Source: Alphaproteobacteria bacterium (GTDB lineage: Bacteria; Pseudomonadota; Alphaproteobacteria; Rickettsiales; JABCZZ01). Taken from it: DNA of 49,457 nt. How positions within the stretch are numbered: the first letter of the stretch is position 1; the number at the start of each line of letters is the position of its first letter. The stretch spans positions 1-49,457 of the forward strand of contig JABDGA010000007.1 in NCBI GenBank assembly GCA_013286285.1, read 5' to 3'. The notes under the pieces were generated by a model. The model was not told the origin of the DNA. It ran no database searches and saw only the letters and a program-made list of their open reading frames with translations. Shown in pieces: positions 9,114-18,281 of this stretch. The translations under genes and the position numbers were made by a program.

Positions 9114-9214
9114 GTCATACCGCTGCTTGACAGCGGTATCTCATGGAGAAAGCCTGAGATTCCGGCTTTCGCCGGAATGACGGATATGTATTGGAATTTG
9201 GGCAAGTGAGTATA
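9114..9214. repeat. 101-bp dispersed palindromic repeat, copy 1
   Basis: Identical over 101 bases to 36248-36348. It contains two hairpins: ATACCGCTG/CAGCGGTAT with a 5-base loop, and ATTCCGGC/GCCGGAAT with a 4-base loop. The second is the common REP-type hairpin of proteobacterial intergenic DNA. The copy lies between two minus-strand genes. Flanks differ immediately outside the repeat. Confidence 0.9.
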
Positions 9215-9276
9215 TCGCGGTATGACGGTTATAAAAATATATAATACACTGACAATCCAAGGCCGGATTACGCATT

Positions 9277-10686
9277 CTAAAATACCGTATCCCTATTTAA
9301 TAGGGCAGGCAGAGTTTTCAGAAGAATGACGATATCCATCCACAGGCTCCAATTGCGCGCATAGTTGCATTCAAGATGAACGCGTTCGGAGAAAGTAAGC
9401 CTGTTTCTTCCGCTCACCTGCCACGGTCCCGTAATGCCGGGGCGCACACTTTCATAGTAAGTGAAATCATCGCCATAAAATTCCCGCTGTTCAGGCATAA
9501 TGGGACGGGGGCCGACAAGACTCATATCGCCCTTGAGCACATTCAGAAGCTGGGGCAATTCATCTATGCTGGTCTTACGGATAAACCTTCCGATTTTTGT
9601 AATGCGTACGTCCTTCTTAAGCTTTTGATATTTTTTCCATTCTGCCGCCGCTTCGGGATTGCTTGCAAGGTAGTGCTCCAGGAGTGTCTCCGCATTCATC
9701 CGCATGGAGCGGAATTTATAGCAAGGAAACATTTTGCCATTCCTGCCTACGCGGTGTTGCACGAAAAATGCCGGGCCGCCGTCCCTTTTGATGAGCATTA
9801 TAATGGGAATAAACACCGGCAGTAACATCAGCAAAGCCAGGCCTGAGCATAGAATGTCAACGCTGCGTTTCAGGAAGCACGGGACCGGCAGGTAAAGCCT
9901 GTTCGTATCATGCAGCAGCAATACATCATGCATCAGGAAATGATGTTGGGATAAAGTACCGGTAGGCAACGCCATCCATGGCGGAATGATTGAGCAGGGA
10001 ACCCGTTCCCGTACCAGGTGCTTAAGCGCATGCTGCTGTTCGAATTCCGTGGCTTCCAGTGCAAGAAAAATATGGCTGGCTTCGCAGGCGATCAGCAGTT
10101 TTTTCCAGGCATCAGGGTATGTCAGAGTATGGATATCTTCCGGAGCGATCTGCTCCACGATGGAAAATCCCATGTCAGGTTCCCGCCTTAAGGCATGCAA
10201 CACTGCTTCTGCAGAAACCCCGTTTCCTATAATAATAGCGGGAACCTGCCATTTGCCGCTGGCCTCAAGCTTCCGGCGTATCAGGTTGCGCGCGGTAAAA
10301 ACCAGCACGACAAATAATAGCCAGCTGCATCCAAACCATATATGGGAAAACGATTTGTTAGACAGGAATGCCCCGGATATACCGGTGAGCAAGCCTATAA
10401 AAGCAATAGCCAGTATGTGTGATACCGTTTCCCAGTAGGGGAGGCGGTGCCGGTAGTGCCCCTTGGTGTCAAGCCACAAAATGGATGCTACTCCTATTCC
10501 CAGAAAAACTAGGGATTGTTTTAAAGTATATATGCCCAATAACGCATGAGGGCTAGTTTTCAATATATGCGAATTGATAATACGCGCTATAATGCCGCTA
10601 TCTATAAATGCTATAAGCAGGGCGGCGATGTCCCCTAACAAGATCCAGCGTGCGGAAACGCGTATAGTACGTAAGAGATGCTGCAT
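9277..10686 (-). CDS. Undecaprenyl-phosphate sugar phosphotransferase (WbaP/WcaJ type)
   Basis: A 469-residue polyisoprenyl-phosphate hexose-1-phosphate transferase that starts repeat-unit assembly by loading the first sugar phosphate onto undecaprenyl phosphate. The N-terminal third has four to five membrane helices, then a CoA-binding-like middle domain (about residues 140-260). The catalytic domain begins [20 protein letters not shown] and contains [20 protein letters not shown], the Asp-Glu pair in [20 protein letters not shown] and the PRP motif. It ends with [13 protein letters not shown], and the C-terminal DTVF resembles WbaP-type proteins. Full length for the family. The sugar (galactose or glucose) cannot be told by eye. 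It is the first gene of the polysaccharide locus in the reading direction, 220 bases upstream of the Cys-rich gene. Confidence 0.9.
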   Translation of the reverse strand: MQHLLRTIRVSARWILLGDIAALLIAFIDSGIIARIINSHILKTSPHALLGIYTLKQSLVFLGIGVASILWLDTKGHYRHRLPYWETVSHILAIAFIGLLTGISGAFLSNKSFSHIWFGCSWLLFVVLVFTARNLIRRKLEASGKWQVPAIIIGNGVSAEAVLHALRREPDMGFSIVEQIAPEDIHTLTYPDAWKKLLIACEASHIFLALEATEFEQQHALKHLVRERVPCSIIPPWMALPTGTLSQHHFLMHDVLLLHDTNRLYLPVPCFLKRSVDILCSGLALLMLLPVFIPIIMLIKRDGGPAFFVQHRVGRNGKMFPCYKFRSMRMNAETLLEHYLASNPEAAAEWKKYQKLKKDVRITKIGRFIRKTSIDELPQLLNVLKGDMSLVGPRPIMPEQREFYGDDFTYYESVRPGITGPWQVSGRNRLTFSERVHLECNYARNWSLWMDIVILLKTLPALLNRDTVF

Positions 10687-10802
10687 GCGTTATAAATAAA
10701 TTGTCATAGTCCCACTATCGTCACTGGCATCAGTAACGTCCAAGACATGGATATTGTTTAAACGTAGCATAAAGGCTGAAACAGAAACCGGCTACTTATA
10801 AA

Positions 10803-12383
10803 TCATGCCGCACGTAGCAAGCTGTAGCCGTCGCTTGTCTGACACAACTCAACGATGCCTGTTTCATCAATAACTGATTTTAATTGAGAAAAATCAATTG
10901 GTTTTGTTAAATATCCGATGGCGCCCAATGCCCTGGCTTTCTTCATGTCTTTATCGTAGCTGGATCCTGTGCACATCACTACGGGGACTTTGCGTAGCGC
11001 TTCGTTGGCCAGCATCCGCTCCAGCAGCTCGAAGCCGTCCATTTCCGGCATATTGATGTCCAACAACATCAGATCCACCGGCAGGTTTTCCTCTATTCTG
11101 CCCTGTAGCAGCGTAAGTGCCTCTTCTCCATTGCGGGCGACAAGAAGATTGCACCGTAATCCTGGTCGTTCAATAACCCGGAACTGGGTAATTTCAATAT
11201 CCGCCTTGTTATCATCCACCAGCAGCATATTGGCCAGCGGTTTTACATCGCTTTGGGAAGATTTGGGTACAGCGACCGTTTTCGGCAATGGAGGGCTGTT
11301 TTCCATGATCGCGGATAATGCCTTCGGCAGGGTGAATAGAAAACTCGTGCCCGCCCCTAACTGGGATTCACACCATATCTTGCCATCGTGGGACTCAACA
11401 ATTTTCTTGCATATGGCAAGCCCTAATCCCGCTCCTTGTTTTTCATGAAGTGTCAGGCGTTTGAAAGGCTCAAAGATCTTCTGAAAATGCACGCTGTCGA
11501 TGCCCGGGCCATTATCGCTGACGCTGAATAGCCAATGCTCCGGCTGTTCTTCGGCGTGTATATGTATGGTGACTTCTTTCTTGCTATGATGTATGGCATT
11601 GCTGATCAGATTTTGCAGCAATTGTATCAATTGCACGCGATTCACGTACACTTCCGGTAATGTGTCACAACGGATGACAGCGCCGCGCTCACGGATCAGC
11701 GTATCAAGATTTTCCTGCACTTCATGCAGTATTGCGGTGGTATTACAGTTTTCTCTGGCCATCTTTCGCGGATCATCCAGTCTTGTATAGAGAAACACGG
11801 TATCAATAAGCATGTGCATGCGATTCGCCGCATTCTGGATATGCTGAAAATACCGCCCGGTTTTTTCCGTGAAAGCGTTGGATTCGGCAATCAGTTCCGT
11901 AAATGACTGGATAGTGCGCACCGGCTCCTTTAAATCATGCGCAAGCGCATGGGTGAATACCTCCAGCGAGGTGCGCTGCTCATGAATGCGTTTCTGCAAG
12001 GTACAATGTTCTATTGCCATCTGGATCACATGATCCAGCATTTCCTGGGTAATATGAGATTTGGATATATAGTTCTGCGCGCCTTTCTGCATGGCTTCGA
12101 CCGCCACGTTCTCGTTGCCCTGCCCAGTCATCATAATCAGCGGCAGAAAAGGATAATTAAGGTGTATCTCTTCCAGAATCCGGATGCCGTTATGTCCAGG
12201 CAGCGAATAATCCAGCAGTACGCAGGCGGGCTGTTCATCCTTAATATACGCCAGCCCTTCTTCGCCATCGCTTGCCTCCAGGATAACATAGTTCCTGTCG
12301 GACATTTTTTTTAATGTCCGGCGGCAAAGAAGGCGATCGTCCTCATTGTCATCAATGACAAGTATTTTTACAGTGTTATCCAC
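10803..12383 (-). CDS. REC-histidine kinase-REC protein (soluble hybrid signalling protein)
   Basis: A 526-residue soluble protein. An N-terminal receiver has acidic pair DD at 11-12 and phospho-acceptor D58 in VLLDYSLPG. It is followed by a HisKA helix with FTHALAHDLKEPVRTIQSF (His near 150), an HATPase domain with SNAIHHSKK, DNGPGID and GAGLGLAICKKIVESHDGKI, and a C-terminal receiver with LMLLDINMPEMDG. No membrane segment. The chosen start is GTG at 12383, with AAGGAG just upstream and an 8-base overlap with the end of the preceding response regulator gene. A TTG further up would add eleven residues with no ribosome site. The position suggests it receives phosphate or signals from the upstream membrane kinase and single receiver. 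The final output is not visible. Confidence 0.88.
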   Translation of the reverse strand: MDNTVKILVIDDNEDDRLLCRRTLKKMSDRNYVILEASDGEEGLAYIKDEQPACVLLDYSLPGHNGIRILEEIHLNYPFLPLIMMTGQGNENVAVEAMQKGAQNYISKSHITQEMLDHVIQMAIEHCTLQKRIHEQRTSLEVFTHALAHDLKEPVRTIQSFTELIAESNAFTEKTGRYFQHIQNAANRMHMLIDTVFLYTRLDDPRKMARENCNTTAILHEVQENLDTLIRERGAVIRCDTLPEVYVNRVQLIQLLQNLISNAIHHSKKEVTIHIHAEEQPEHWLFSVSDNGPGIDSVHFQKIFEPFKRLTLHEKQGAGLGLAICKKIVESHDGKIWCESQLGAGTSFLFTLPKALSAIMENSPPLPKTVAVPKSSQSDVKPLANMLLVDDNKADIEITQFRVIERPGLRCNLLVARNGEEALTLLQGRIEENLPVDLMLLDINMPEMDGFELLERMLANEALRKVPVVMCTGSSYDKDMKKARALGAIGYLTKPIDFSQLKSVIDETGIVELCQTSDGYSLLRAA

Positions 12384-12837
12384 GAGGGCTCTCCTTCGGC
12401 AATAAGGCAATTTCAAACCAATATTCCTTCAGGCGTTTAATTGCTTCAATCAGGCCATCAAAATCCACCGGCTTCTGCACATAGGTGTTGGCGCCAATCT
12501 GGTAGCAGGCTTCGATATCACGCTCGTCGGAAGAGGTGGTAAGAATGATGACCGGTATGTTCTTCAGATCCGGATCCTGCTTTATGAGCTGAAGCGTTTT
12601 GCGACCGTCCAGGCCCGGCATATTTAAATCCAGCAGGATCAGCCCCGGCCTGTTATGATCCTGGTGTTTATAACCGCCGTCCTGCTTGAGACAATTAAGT
12701 GCTTCCTCTCCTGATCTGCACCAGATGACAGGATTATGTAAGTTGATTTTTTTAAAGGCGCGGATAGTGGCTTCATAATCATCTTCGCTATCCTCGATCA
12801 TCATTATCAGTTGGGCTTTGAGTGAAGAATTGCTCAT
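12376..12837 (-). CDS. Single-domain response regulator (Rcp1-like)
   Basis: A 153-residue receiver-only protein. The acidic cluster is MIEDSEDD, the phospho-acceptor lies in LILLDLNMPGLDGRKTL, the Thr switch is in VIILTTSSDE and the Lys is in VQKPVDFDGL. The loop before the phospho-Asp (GGYKHQDHNRPGLILL) is longer than in CheY and typical of Rcp1-type regulators that partner with phytochrome-like or PAS kinases of the same His-kinase class. AGAGGAATATA precedes the ATG. It follows the NIT/PAS kinase gene after a 149-base gap, and its stop overlaps the next gene's GTG start. It probably shuttles phosphate between the membrane kinase and the downstream REC-kinase-REC protein; that link is inferred from order only. 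Confidence 0.88.
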   Translation of the reverse strand: MSNSSLKAQLIMMIEDSEDDYEATIRAFKKINLHNPVIWCRSGEEALNCLKQDGGYKHQDHNRPGLILLDLNMPGLDGRKTLQLIKQDPDLKNIPVIILTTSSDERDIEACYQIGANTYVQKPVDFDGLIEAIKRLKEYWFEIALLPKESPRG

Positions 12838-12986
12838 TATATTCCTCTCTTGATTTAAAGAAACACTCTCTGATCCTGGCCTTCAATTACACTATGGCTC
12901 TTCGTTCCGTTGTTTAATAATATCCTGTTCTTTATATGGAAAATAAATTATAACACATTGCTGCCCTCATAGACAGAGGGAAATAC

Positions 12987-15335
12987 TTACGCACTTGGTT
13001 TTATATCATCATCCCCATATTTCAATGTAAAATAAAACGTTGTTCCCCGACCCACTTCGGATTCCAGCCAGATTTTTCCGCCATGGCGTTCGATAATCTT
13101 TTTTACGAACGTCAGGCCGACTCCCGTTCCTTCTTCACGTTGATCTTTTACGCTTTGCAGCCGCTTAAATATTCGGAATATTTCCTGATAAAATCCGGGA
13201 GCTATTCCTTTCCCGTTATCCTTGACATAAAATACGTCTGCGAGCGCAGGCGTTGTGGTGTCATTTGGCGGCGTATAGGTGCGTAGAAAGCCGATCTCCA
13301 CAATCTTCTCCGGATTATCGTTGTATTTTATCGCATTAGTGATGAGATTACGGAATGCCTCAGTAATGCGCGGCTTGTCACATATAATGGTGGGCAATGT
13401 CTCGGGAATGGTAATGCGGCCATGGCGTTCTTCCAGGAATACATCCAGCGTGCTTTCGATGTCATGGATTACGTCATTGATGTCTGTGGGACCGATGGCA
13501 AGCTCCTGTCGTCCCAGGCGTGAGAAATAGAGAAGATCATTGACCAGTCTTTCCATGCGCTGGCTGAGATAAGACAGACGCTCAAGTCGGGACACGCTGT
13601 CAGCATCCAGCGCCTCCCTGTTGTCTTCCAGCAGGAAGCGCGAATGATTGTGAATGCCACGCAAGGGCTCTTTCAGGTCATGCGATGCGATATAGGCAAA
13701 ATCGTCCAGCTCTTTATTGCTGCGTTCCAGCGCCTGCGTATAACGCACGAGTTCATGCCGGGCTTTTTTTTCTGCGGTTATATTTCGGATAACTTTCGAC
13801 GTGCCGATGATATTGCCGGACGAATCGTAAATAGGAGAGGCAATGATTGAAACATCAATATAATTCCCATCCTTGTGCCTGCGCAATGTTTCAAATTGGT
13901 TCACACCCTTGCCATGGGAGATTTGCGTAATGATATACTGCTCTTCTTCCACGCGCTCCGGAGGGATTATCAGGTTGATATGCTGGCCAATGGCCTCGGA
14001 CGGGCTATATCCGAGCACGCGTTCGGCGCCTGGGTTCCACGACATAATGATGCCGTCGAGTGATTTGCTGACGATGGCATTTTCCGAAGATTCAACAATG
14101 GCCGCAAGAAGCGAATGGGATTTTTCCGCCTGATGTATCTTTTCCGTATTCTGCTGAAACGCATGCAGCACCTGTGCAAGCTGTCCGATTTCGTCATGAC
14201 GCTCAAAAGTAAGCGGTGCGACGGATACCGCTTTGCCCTGGATGGCCTGCATTAATACCTCAATCATGGCATGGATTGGATTAATGACGCGGTACGTAAT
14301 TACACGAAAGCTATACAGGCACACACCCAGCGCGAGCATCAAAAATAGGGAGTTAAGCCATATTTTCCGCTGCGCTTTTAGTTCGAGAGCATCCACATAA
14401 CGCTGCGTCTCTTTTAAAGAGGCGTCTTTAAGGGCATCCAGCGAATCGGTGGTTTGTGATGCCATATCGAGCCAGAACGCAGCACTGACGGGATAGGAAG
14501 CGCCATGCTTCTTGCCGGGAATGTAGAAAATATCACGCGCCATGTCATATACGGTGAAATAATGGCTTTTGGCATCCTTGAAATAGGGCATGATATAGGG
14601 GTAAAGCCCTCCCTGATCGGCGAGCGTATCATTTAAGTACCAGCTTACCTCTACTGCTCCGTGCCACTGCAGCAGCTGCGCCTGTTCCTGCGGCGTCGGA
14701 TCCGCGTTTTCCGCTAATAGCCGCCCGATGAGAGAGCGCTCGCGTCCGGTATATTCCATGATGACTCCTAGAATATGCTTGAACCGCATATGCCGGATTA
14801 CAAAAGGATCAATAGCGGTGAAGTGCTTGATGAGCGCCATCCACAGACCCTGCGTCTGGATAATCATCGTTGTGGATTGTGTGAACCAATGCTGTGCAAG
14901 ATCGCGTTTCTGCGGATTCCGTATGGCAGGCTCCGCCGCGTGGCGTAATTCCTGTAATCCCGAATATTGCATTTCAATTTGCTGTACCATGCTATTGATT
15001 TCAGGAAAGTTATATTTCTTCAGCGAATCGAGCACCGTTCTTAAGGCCAGATCCGTCTGTGTCTGACTGTCTTGCAGTTTTTCCAGTAAGGTATTGCTAA
15101 CTTGCTCATGCGGCGTGCTGAGTATGGAATAAGTAATGTCGCGTTCGGCGGACAGCGTTTCTTCCATATCGAACAGCTCATCGCCCAATACCGTTACTGC
15201 CTTGAGAGTATGGATTTGCGACAGGCGTTGCCCTTGTACATAGGCTTCCTGTGCCACGAGTAATATAATCAGTAATGTCAGTGTCGCGATCGTCAGTAGC
15301 AGGATATTGCGGATGGAGAGTTTCTGTAATCCCAT
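12987..15335 (-). CDS. Membrane histidine kinase with NIT-like sensor, HAMP and PAS domains
   Basis: A 782-residue sensor kinase. One helix lies near residues 10-30, then an all-helical periplasmic region of about 300 residues with two ERxxxY/R-L-type segments (EETLSAERDITYSILS and TGRERSLIGRLLAEN). This resembles the nitrate/nitrite-sensing (NIT) four-helix-bundle domain. A second helix lies near 325-345, followed by HAMP, a PAS with PAC tail (NAIVSKSLDGIIMSWNPGAE; GNIIGTSKVIRNIT), and HisKA with FAYIASHDLKEPLRGI. The HATPase has NLITNAIKYND, DNGKGIAPG and GTGVGLTFVKKI. All catalytic boxes look intact. Its start shares one base with the stop of the yfiR-like gene (TAATG), so the two are co-translated. 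The ligand is unknown; nitrate is only one option. Confidence 0.85.
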   Translation of the reverse strand: MGLQKLSIRNILLLTIATLTLLIILLVAQEAYVQGQRLSQIHTLKAVTVLGDELFDMEETLSAERDITYSILSTPHEQVSNTLLEKLQDSQTQTDLALRTVLDSLKKYNFPEINSMVQQIEMQYSGLQELRHAAEPAIRNPQKRDLAQHWFTQSTTMIIQTQGLWMALIKHFTAIDPFVIRHMRFKHILGVIMEYTGRERSLIGRLLAENADPTPQEQAQLLQWHGAVEVSWYLNDTLADQGGLYPYIMPYFKDAKSHYFTVYDMARDIFYIPGKKHGASYPVSAAFWLDMASQTTDSLDALKDASLKETQRYVDALELKAQRKIWLNSLFLMLALGVCLYSFRVITYRVINPIHAMIEVLMQAIQGKAVSVAPLTFERHDEIGQLAQVLHAFQQNTEKIHQAEKSHSLLAAIVESSENAIVSKSLDGIIMSWNPGAERVLGYSPSEAIGQHINLIIPPERVEEEQYIITQISHGKGVNQFETLRRHKDGNYIDVSIIASPIYDSSGNIIGTSKVIRNITAEKKARHELVRYTQALERSNKELDDFAYIASHDLKEPLRGIHNHSRFLLEDNREALDADSVSRLERLSYLSQRMERLVNDLLYFSRLGRQELAIGPTDINDVIHDIESTLDVFLEERHGRITIPETLPTIICDKPRITEAFRNLITNAIKYNDNPEKIVEIGFLRTYTPPNDTTTPALADVFYVKDNGKGIAPGFYQEIFRIFKRLQSVKDQREEGTGVGLTFVKKIIERHGGKIWLESEVGRGTTFYFTLKYGDDDIKPSA

Positions 15336-15907
15336 TATTTGACTCCTTCCACAGAGGGGTGAATAACGGTCACCAGCTTTAACAGTCGCTCCTGCACGTG
15401 CAGATGTGCGGCGATCGTGGCATCCATATTCAGATCCGCGCTTATATGCGCTTCTTTCTTACCGAACTCTATCATACCCCCGGAGGCGGCAAACCCTTCA
15501 AAATCACTGACGGTCAATATGCTCTTGTCCGCCAGAAATTTTTGCAGCTCCGGCCATTGCTTTTTCTCTGCGGCATTCACAAATACAAGATTGCATGTGC
15601 CGGTTTCAGCGATGGCATAGGTAAAACGGAGCATTATTTCCACCCGGTTTACACTGCGCCCTGCCATAGGTTGCAGATATCCCTCAAACGGATCTTCACC
15701 AAATACACACACCGTCATGGAGGAAGGGGGAGCCGGCCATTCGGTATATTTGAGGAAGTTATACAGTAATCCTGCCTTGATTTCCTGTGCGTGCAGCTGG
15801 AGGGGATCGGTGGCGTAAGTAGATGTGCACAGCCCCAGCATCAAAGGCACCGCCATCGCAAGCCGCCTGAGGCGGAAGGGGTATCGCTCTGGCCTTAATA
15901 CTGCCAT
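15335..15907 (-). CDS. YfiR/DUF4154-family periplasmic protein
   Basis: A 190-residue exported protein with a signal peptide (basic RLRRLAM, then VPLMLGLCTSTYA). The mature region has the family features IKAGLLYNFLKYTEWP, CVFGEDPF, LVFVNAAEKKQ and the C-terminal SDFEGFAASGGMIEFGKKE. YfiR of Pseudomonas is a periplasmic redox-responsive repressor of the diguanylate cyclase YfiN. In many genomes DUF4154 proteins lie beside a TonB-dependent receptor and a membrane signalling enzyme. Here it overlaps the receptor gene by 13 bases and the kinase gene by one base. The likely partner is therefore the kinase encoded downstream rather than a cyclase; no GGDEF protein lies in the window. A second homologue is encoded at 28603-29205. 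Confidence 0.88.
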   Translation of the reverse strand: MAVLRPERYPFRLRRLAMAVPLMLGLCTSTYATDPLQLHAQEIKAGLLYNFLKYTEWPAPPSSMTVCVFGEDPFEGYLQPMAGRSVNRVEIMLRFTYAIAETGTCNLVFVNAAEKKQWPELQKFLADKSILTVSDFEGFAASGGMIEFGKKEAHISADLNMDATIAAHLHVQERLLKLVTVIHPSVEGVK

Positions 15908-17967
15908 GTAAGATTACCAAAGATGCTCTGGTTGATAAGGGCGGCATTTGCGTCGGTGGCTGAAGAGAATTCACGGTGCGGCGGGGCCAGCAGATTCTGT
16001 CCTACCAGGCTGAACTGAAGCCCGTTCATGATTTTCCAGGCGAGCCGCATATCCAGGCGCCAGTAGTCATCCACCGCATAGGCGGGCAGGGAGCTGACAT
16101 AATACAGCGTCGTATCGAAGGAGATATTCTTTCTGATGTCCCATTGCCCACGGATATTGAACTGGTAGGTTGGCGATTCCTGCTGGGCAAGCTCGGAGCC
16201 GATAGCTTGGTCGGGAGTGGGGCCGTGCAGATGCATTTCCAGGATGCTATAGGAGGTAGAGAATTTCAGGGTATCCAGCGCCCGCCAGTCCAGGACTGTC
16301 TCTATACCATGTGTCTCCCCGTAGGTATTGTTGGTGAAGGTCACAGGAAAAAGAAAATGCGCTGGCGGGGTGAAGACGATGGAAGGCGTAAGGAAATTCA
16401 GCGTCGCCAGATAGGTGTAATGGTTATAGAAGGCCGTTACATCCAGCAGGGTTTTAGGCGTCAGTTGGTTACGGTAGCCGAGTTCGTAGGCGATCATGTC
16501 CTCGCTGGCATAATAGTTGTTGGGCTGCAGCAAGAGTTCGGCAGGCGTGCCGCCCAGGGATAGGACTCCTTCGTTAATCGTCAATTCGCGCTCCAGGATG
16601 CTGGGGGTACGCACCGCCCGTGAAACCGAACCCCATGCCATCTGCCGATCATTTATCTGCCATTGCAGGCGTGCATCGGGCTCTATTTCAAACCCGGTAA
16701 AGTCATTATGCTCCAGCTTGGAGCCGAGCGTCAGGAACCAGTCTTGGGGTACAAGCGTGATTTTATCCTGAGCGAACGCATTCATGATATTGGTGGCCTG
16801 ATAGCCGTTCTGAAAGGTGATTATCTGTGACTGGGTCAGCTGATCTGCGTTATAACGGTAGCCTCCGCCTAGGATGATTTTGTGCCTGCCCAATGCCGGT
16901 AACGCATACTGGGCGTCCATATCCAATGTGGTCTCCCGATCCCCCAGAGTCAGCTGATCGCGGGAAGTATAATCCACATAACTCTGCACAGTGAGGTAGG
17001 AATCGTCAGAAAAAGCGCGGTTCCACCGTCCCAGTATATTAGCACCGCGGGCATCGATATTTTCATTCTGCAATTGCGAAAATGGAGACACAAATGTGGG
17101 AACGGAGCGGAAATCACTGGTATCGCTGCGATACATATCGCCCTGTACGGTAAAATCGTCCCGCGCGGTTTTGTCGTTTTTCCAGTCGGCGCGTAATCCG
17201 GTGCGTCCCTGTGCCAGCCCATCATGGGCGTCTGTGCCTGCGGGCGTGGTTTCATCGTTGCGATCCAGATATTTACCGTAGACACGGTAATAGCCGGCAT
17301 CGCCCAGCCTACCGCCGTAACGTTCCTCCACAATGCCTTTTTCCTGATTGCCTGCAGTCAGGCTTACCAGATTACCCTGCGTATCCTGCGCTTTTTTGGT
17401 AATGATGTTGATGACACCATTGACAGCATTGGCTCCCCATAACGCTGCTCCTGGACCGCGAATCACTTCTATGCGCTCAACATCTTCCAGCATCGTGTTC
17501 TGTATATCCCAATACACCCCGGCAAAGAGCGGATCATAGACTTCCCGGCCATCCATAAGCACCAGCAGCTTGTCGGCGAGTGCACCGTTAAAGCCACGCA
17601 CGCTTATGGCCCAACTGTTGGCATTGACCTGCGCGACTTGTACGCCTGGTACGATGCGCAACGCCTCCGGGATGGAAGTGGCACCCGACCGCAGGATATC
17701 TTCATTTGTAAGCACATACACGGCGGCGGGCGCATCCATCAGCTTTTCCGATGTCTTGGAAACCGACATCACCGTGGCATCGAAAAGCTGTTCTGGGGAA
17801 AGCTCAAAATTATCAACGTTCTCATTAGCCTGTGCCTCGGAAATCACGAAGGGAATAAGGACGGCTGCAAGAAAAAATGTCCAGCGTGCATAAAATGGGG
17901 AAGGCATAAAAGTTTTGCTATGACGGATAGAGTAGATCAGCGTGCCGAGGATAATTATGCTATTCAT
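15895..17967 (-). CDS. TonB-dependent outer-membrane receptor
   Basis: About 690 residues. The plug domain runs from near residue 60, with APAAVYVLTNEDILRSGATS, IPEALRIVPGVQVAQV and ERIEVIRGPGAALWGANAVN GV (broken here), the classic TonB receptor signature. The rest is a beta-barrel of alternating strands with aromatic girdles, ending NLTWQY. It looks like the IroN/Cir/colicin-I class, or the DUF4154-linked receptors whose substrate is unknown. The start is debatable. ATG at 17967 has AGGGA five bases away and gives a long N-terminus; ATG at 17907 gives a cleaner signal peptide (FYARWTFFLAAVLIPFVISE) but no ribosome site. It is first in the operon receptor-yfiR-kinase-regulator-hybrid, so it may act as the outer-membrane sensor of that system. 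Confidence 0.88.
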   Translation of the reverse strand: MNSIIILGTLIYSIRHSKTFMPSPFYARWTFFLAAVLIPFVISEAQANENVDNFELSPEQLFDATVMSVSKTSEKLMDAPAAVYVLTNEDILRSGATSIPEALRIVPGVQVAQVNANSWAISVRGFNGALADKLLVLMDGREVYDPLFAGVYWDIQNTMLEDVERIEVIRGPGAALWGANAVNGVINIITKKAQDTQGNLVSLTAGNQEKGIVEERYGGRLGDAGYYRVYGKYLDRNDETTPAGTDAHDGLAQGRTGLRADWKNDKTARDDFTVQGDMYRSDTSDFRSVPTFVSPFSQLQNENIDARGANILGRWNRAFSDDSYLTVQSYVDYTSRDQLTLGDRETTLDMDAQYALPALGRHKIILGGGYRYNADQLTQSQIITFQNGYQATNIMNAFAQDKITLVPQDWFLTLGSKLEHNDFTGFEIEPDARLQWQINDRQMAWGSVSRAVRTPSILERELTINEGVLSLGGTPAELLLQPNNYYASEDMIAYELGYRNQLTPKTLLDVTAFYNHYTYLATLNFLTPSIVFTPPAHFLFPVTFTNNTYGETHGIETVLDWRALDTLKFSTSYSILEMHLHGPTPDQAIGSELAQQESPTYQFNIRGQWDIRKNISFDTTLYYVSSLPAYAVDDYWRLDMRLAWKIMNGLQFSLVGQNLLAPPHREFSSATDANAALINQSIFGNLTWQY

Positions 17968-18107
17968 AGAATCCCTGTTTCTTGGCTGTAGCCTGTAGTG
18001 GCTATAATACATAATAATACAGGCGTGGTGTAATATTATGGGAGCATTATAACCACAGCACAAAACTATACGCACTAGGAATCCTTTTAGAATATATTTA
18101 CAATCAA

Positions 18108-18269
18108 ATGTTTCCCATTTTCTTATATCCAGGAAATTGCGAAGCAGCAGATCCGCATAAAGATGTGAAGTATGAAGCAGTCGTATCTGAGGGTAAGATA
18201 AAAATGGAATCAGGATGTTTTTCGCCTCTGGCAAAAGAATATTACATTCCTTCTGTCAAAGTGGATTAA
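18108..18269 (+). CDS. Possible small ORF, 53 aa
   Basis: The 314-base gap between the receptor gene and luxI is otherwise empty. An ATG frame here begins MFPIFLYPGNCEAADPHKD and ends YYIPSVKVD, stopping 12 bases before the convergent luxI stop. There is no clear ribosome site and no recognised family, so this may be chance. Composition is ordinary. It is listed because it is the only open frame of the gap. Confidence 0.2.
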   Translation: MFPIFLYPGNCEAADPHKDVKYEAVVSEGKIKMESGCFSPLAKEYYIPSVKVD

Positions 18270-18281
18270 ACATAAGGCTTT

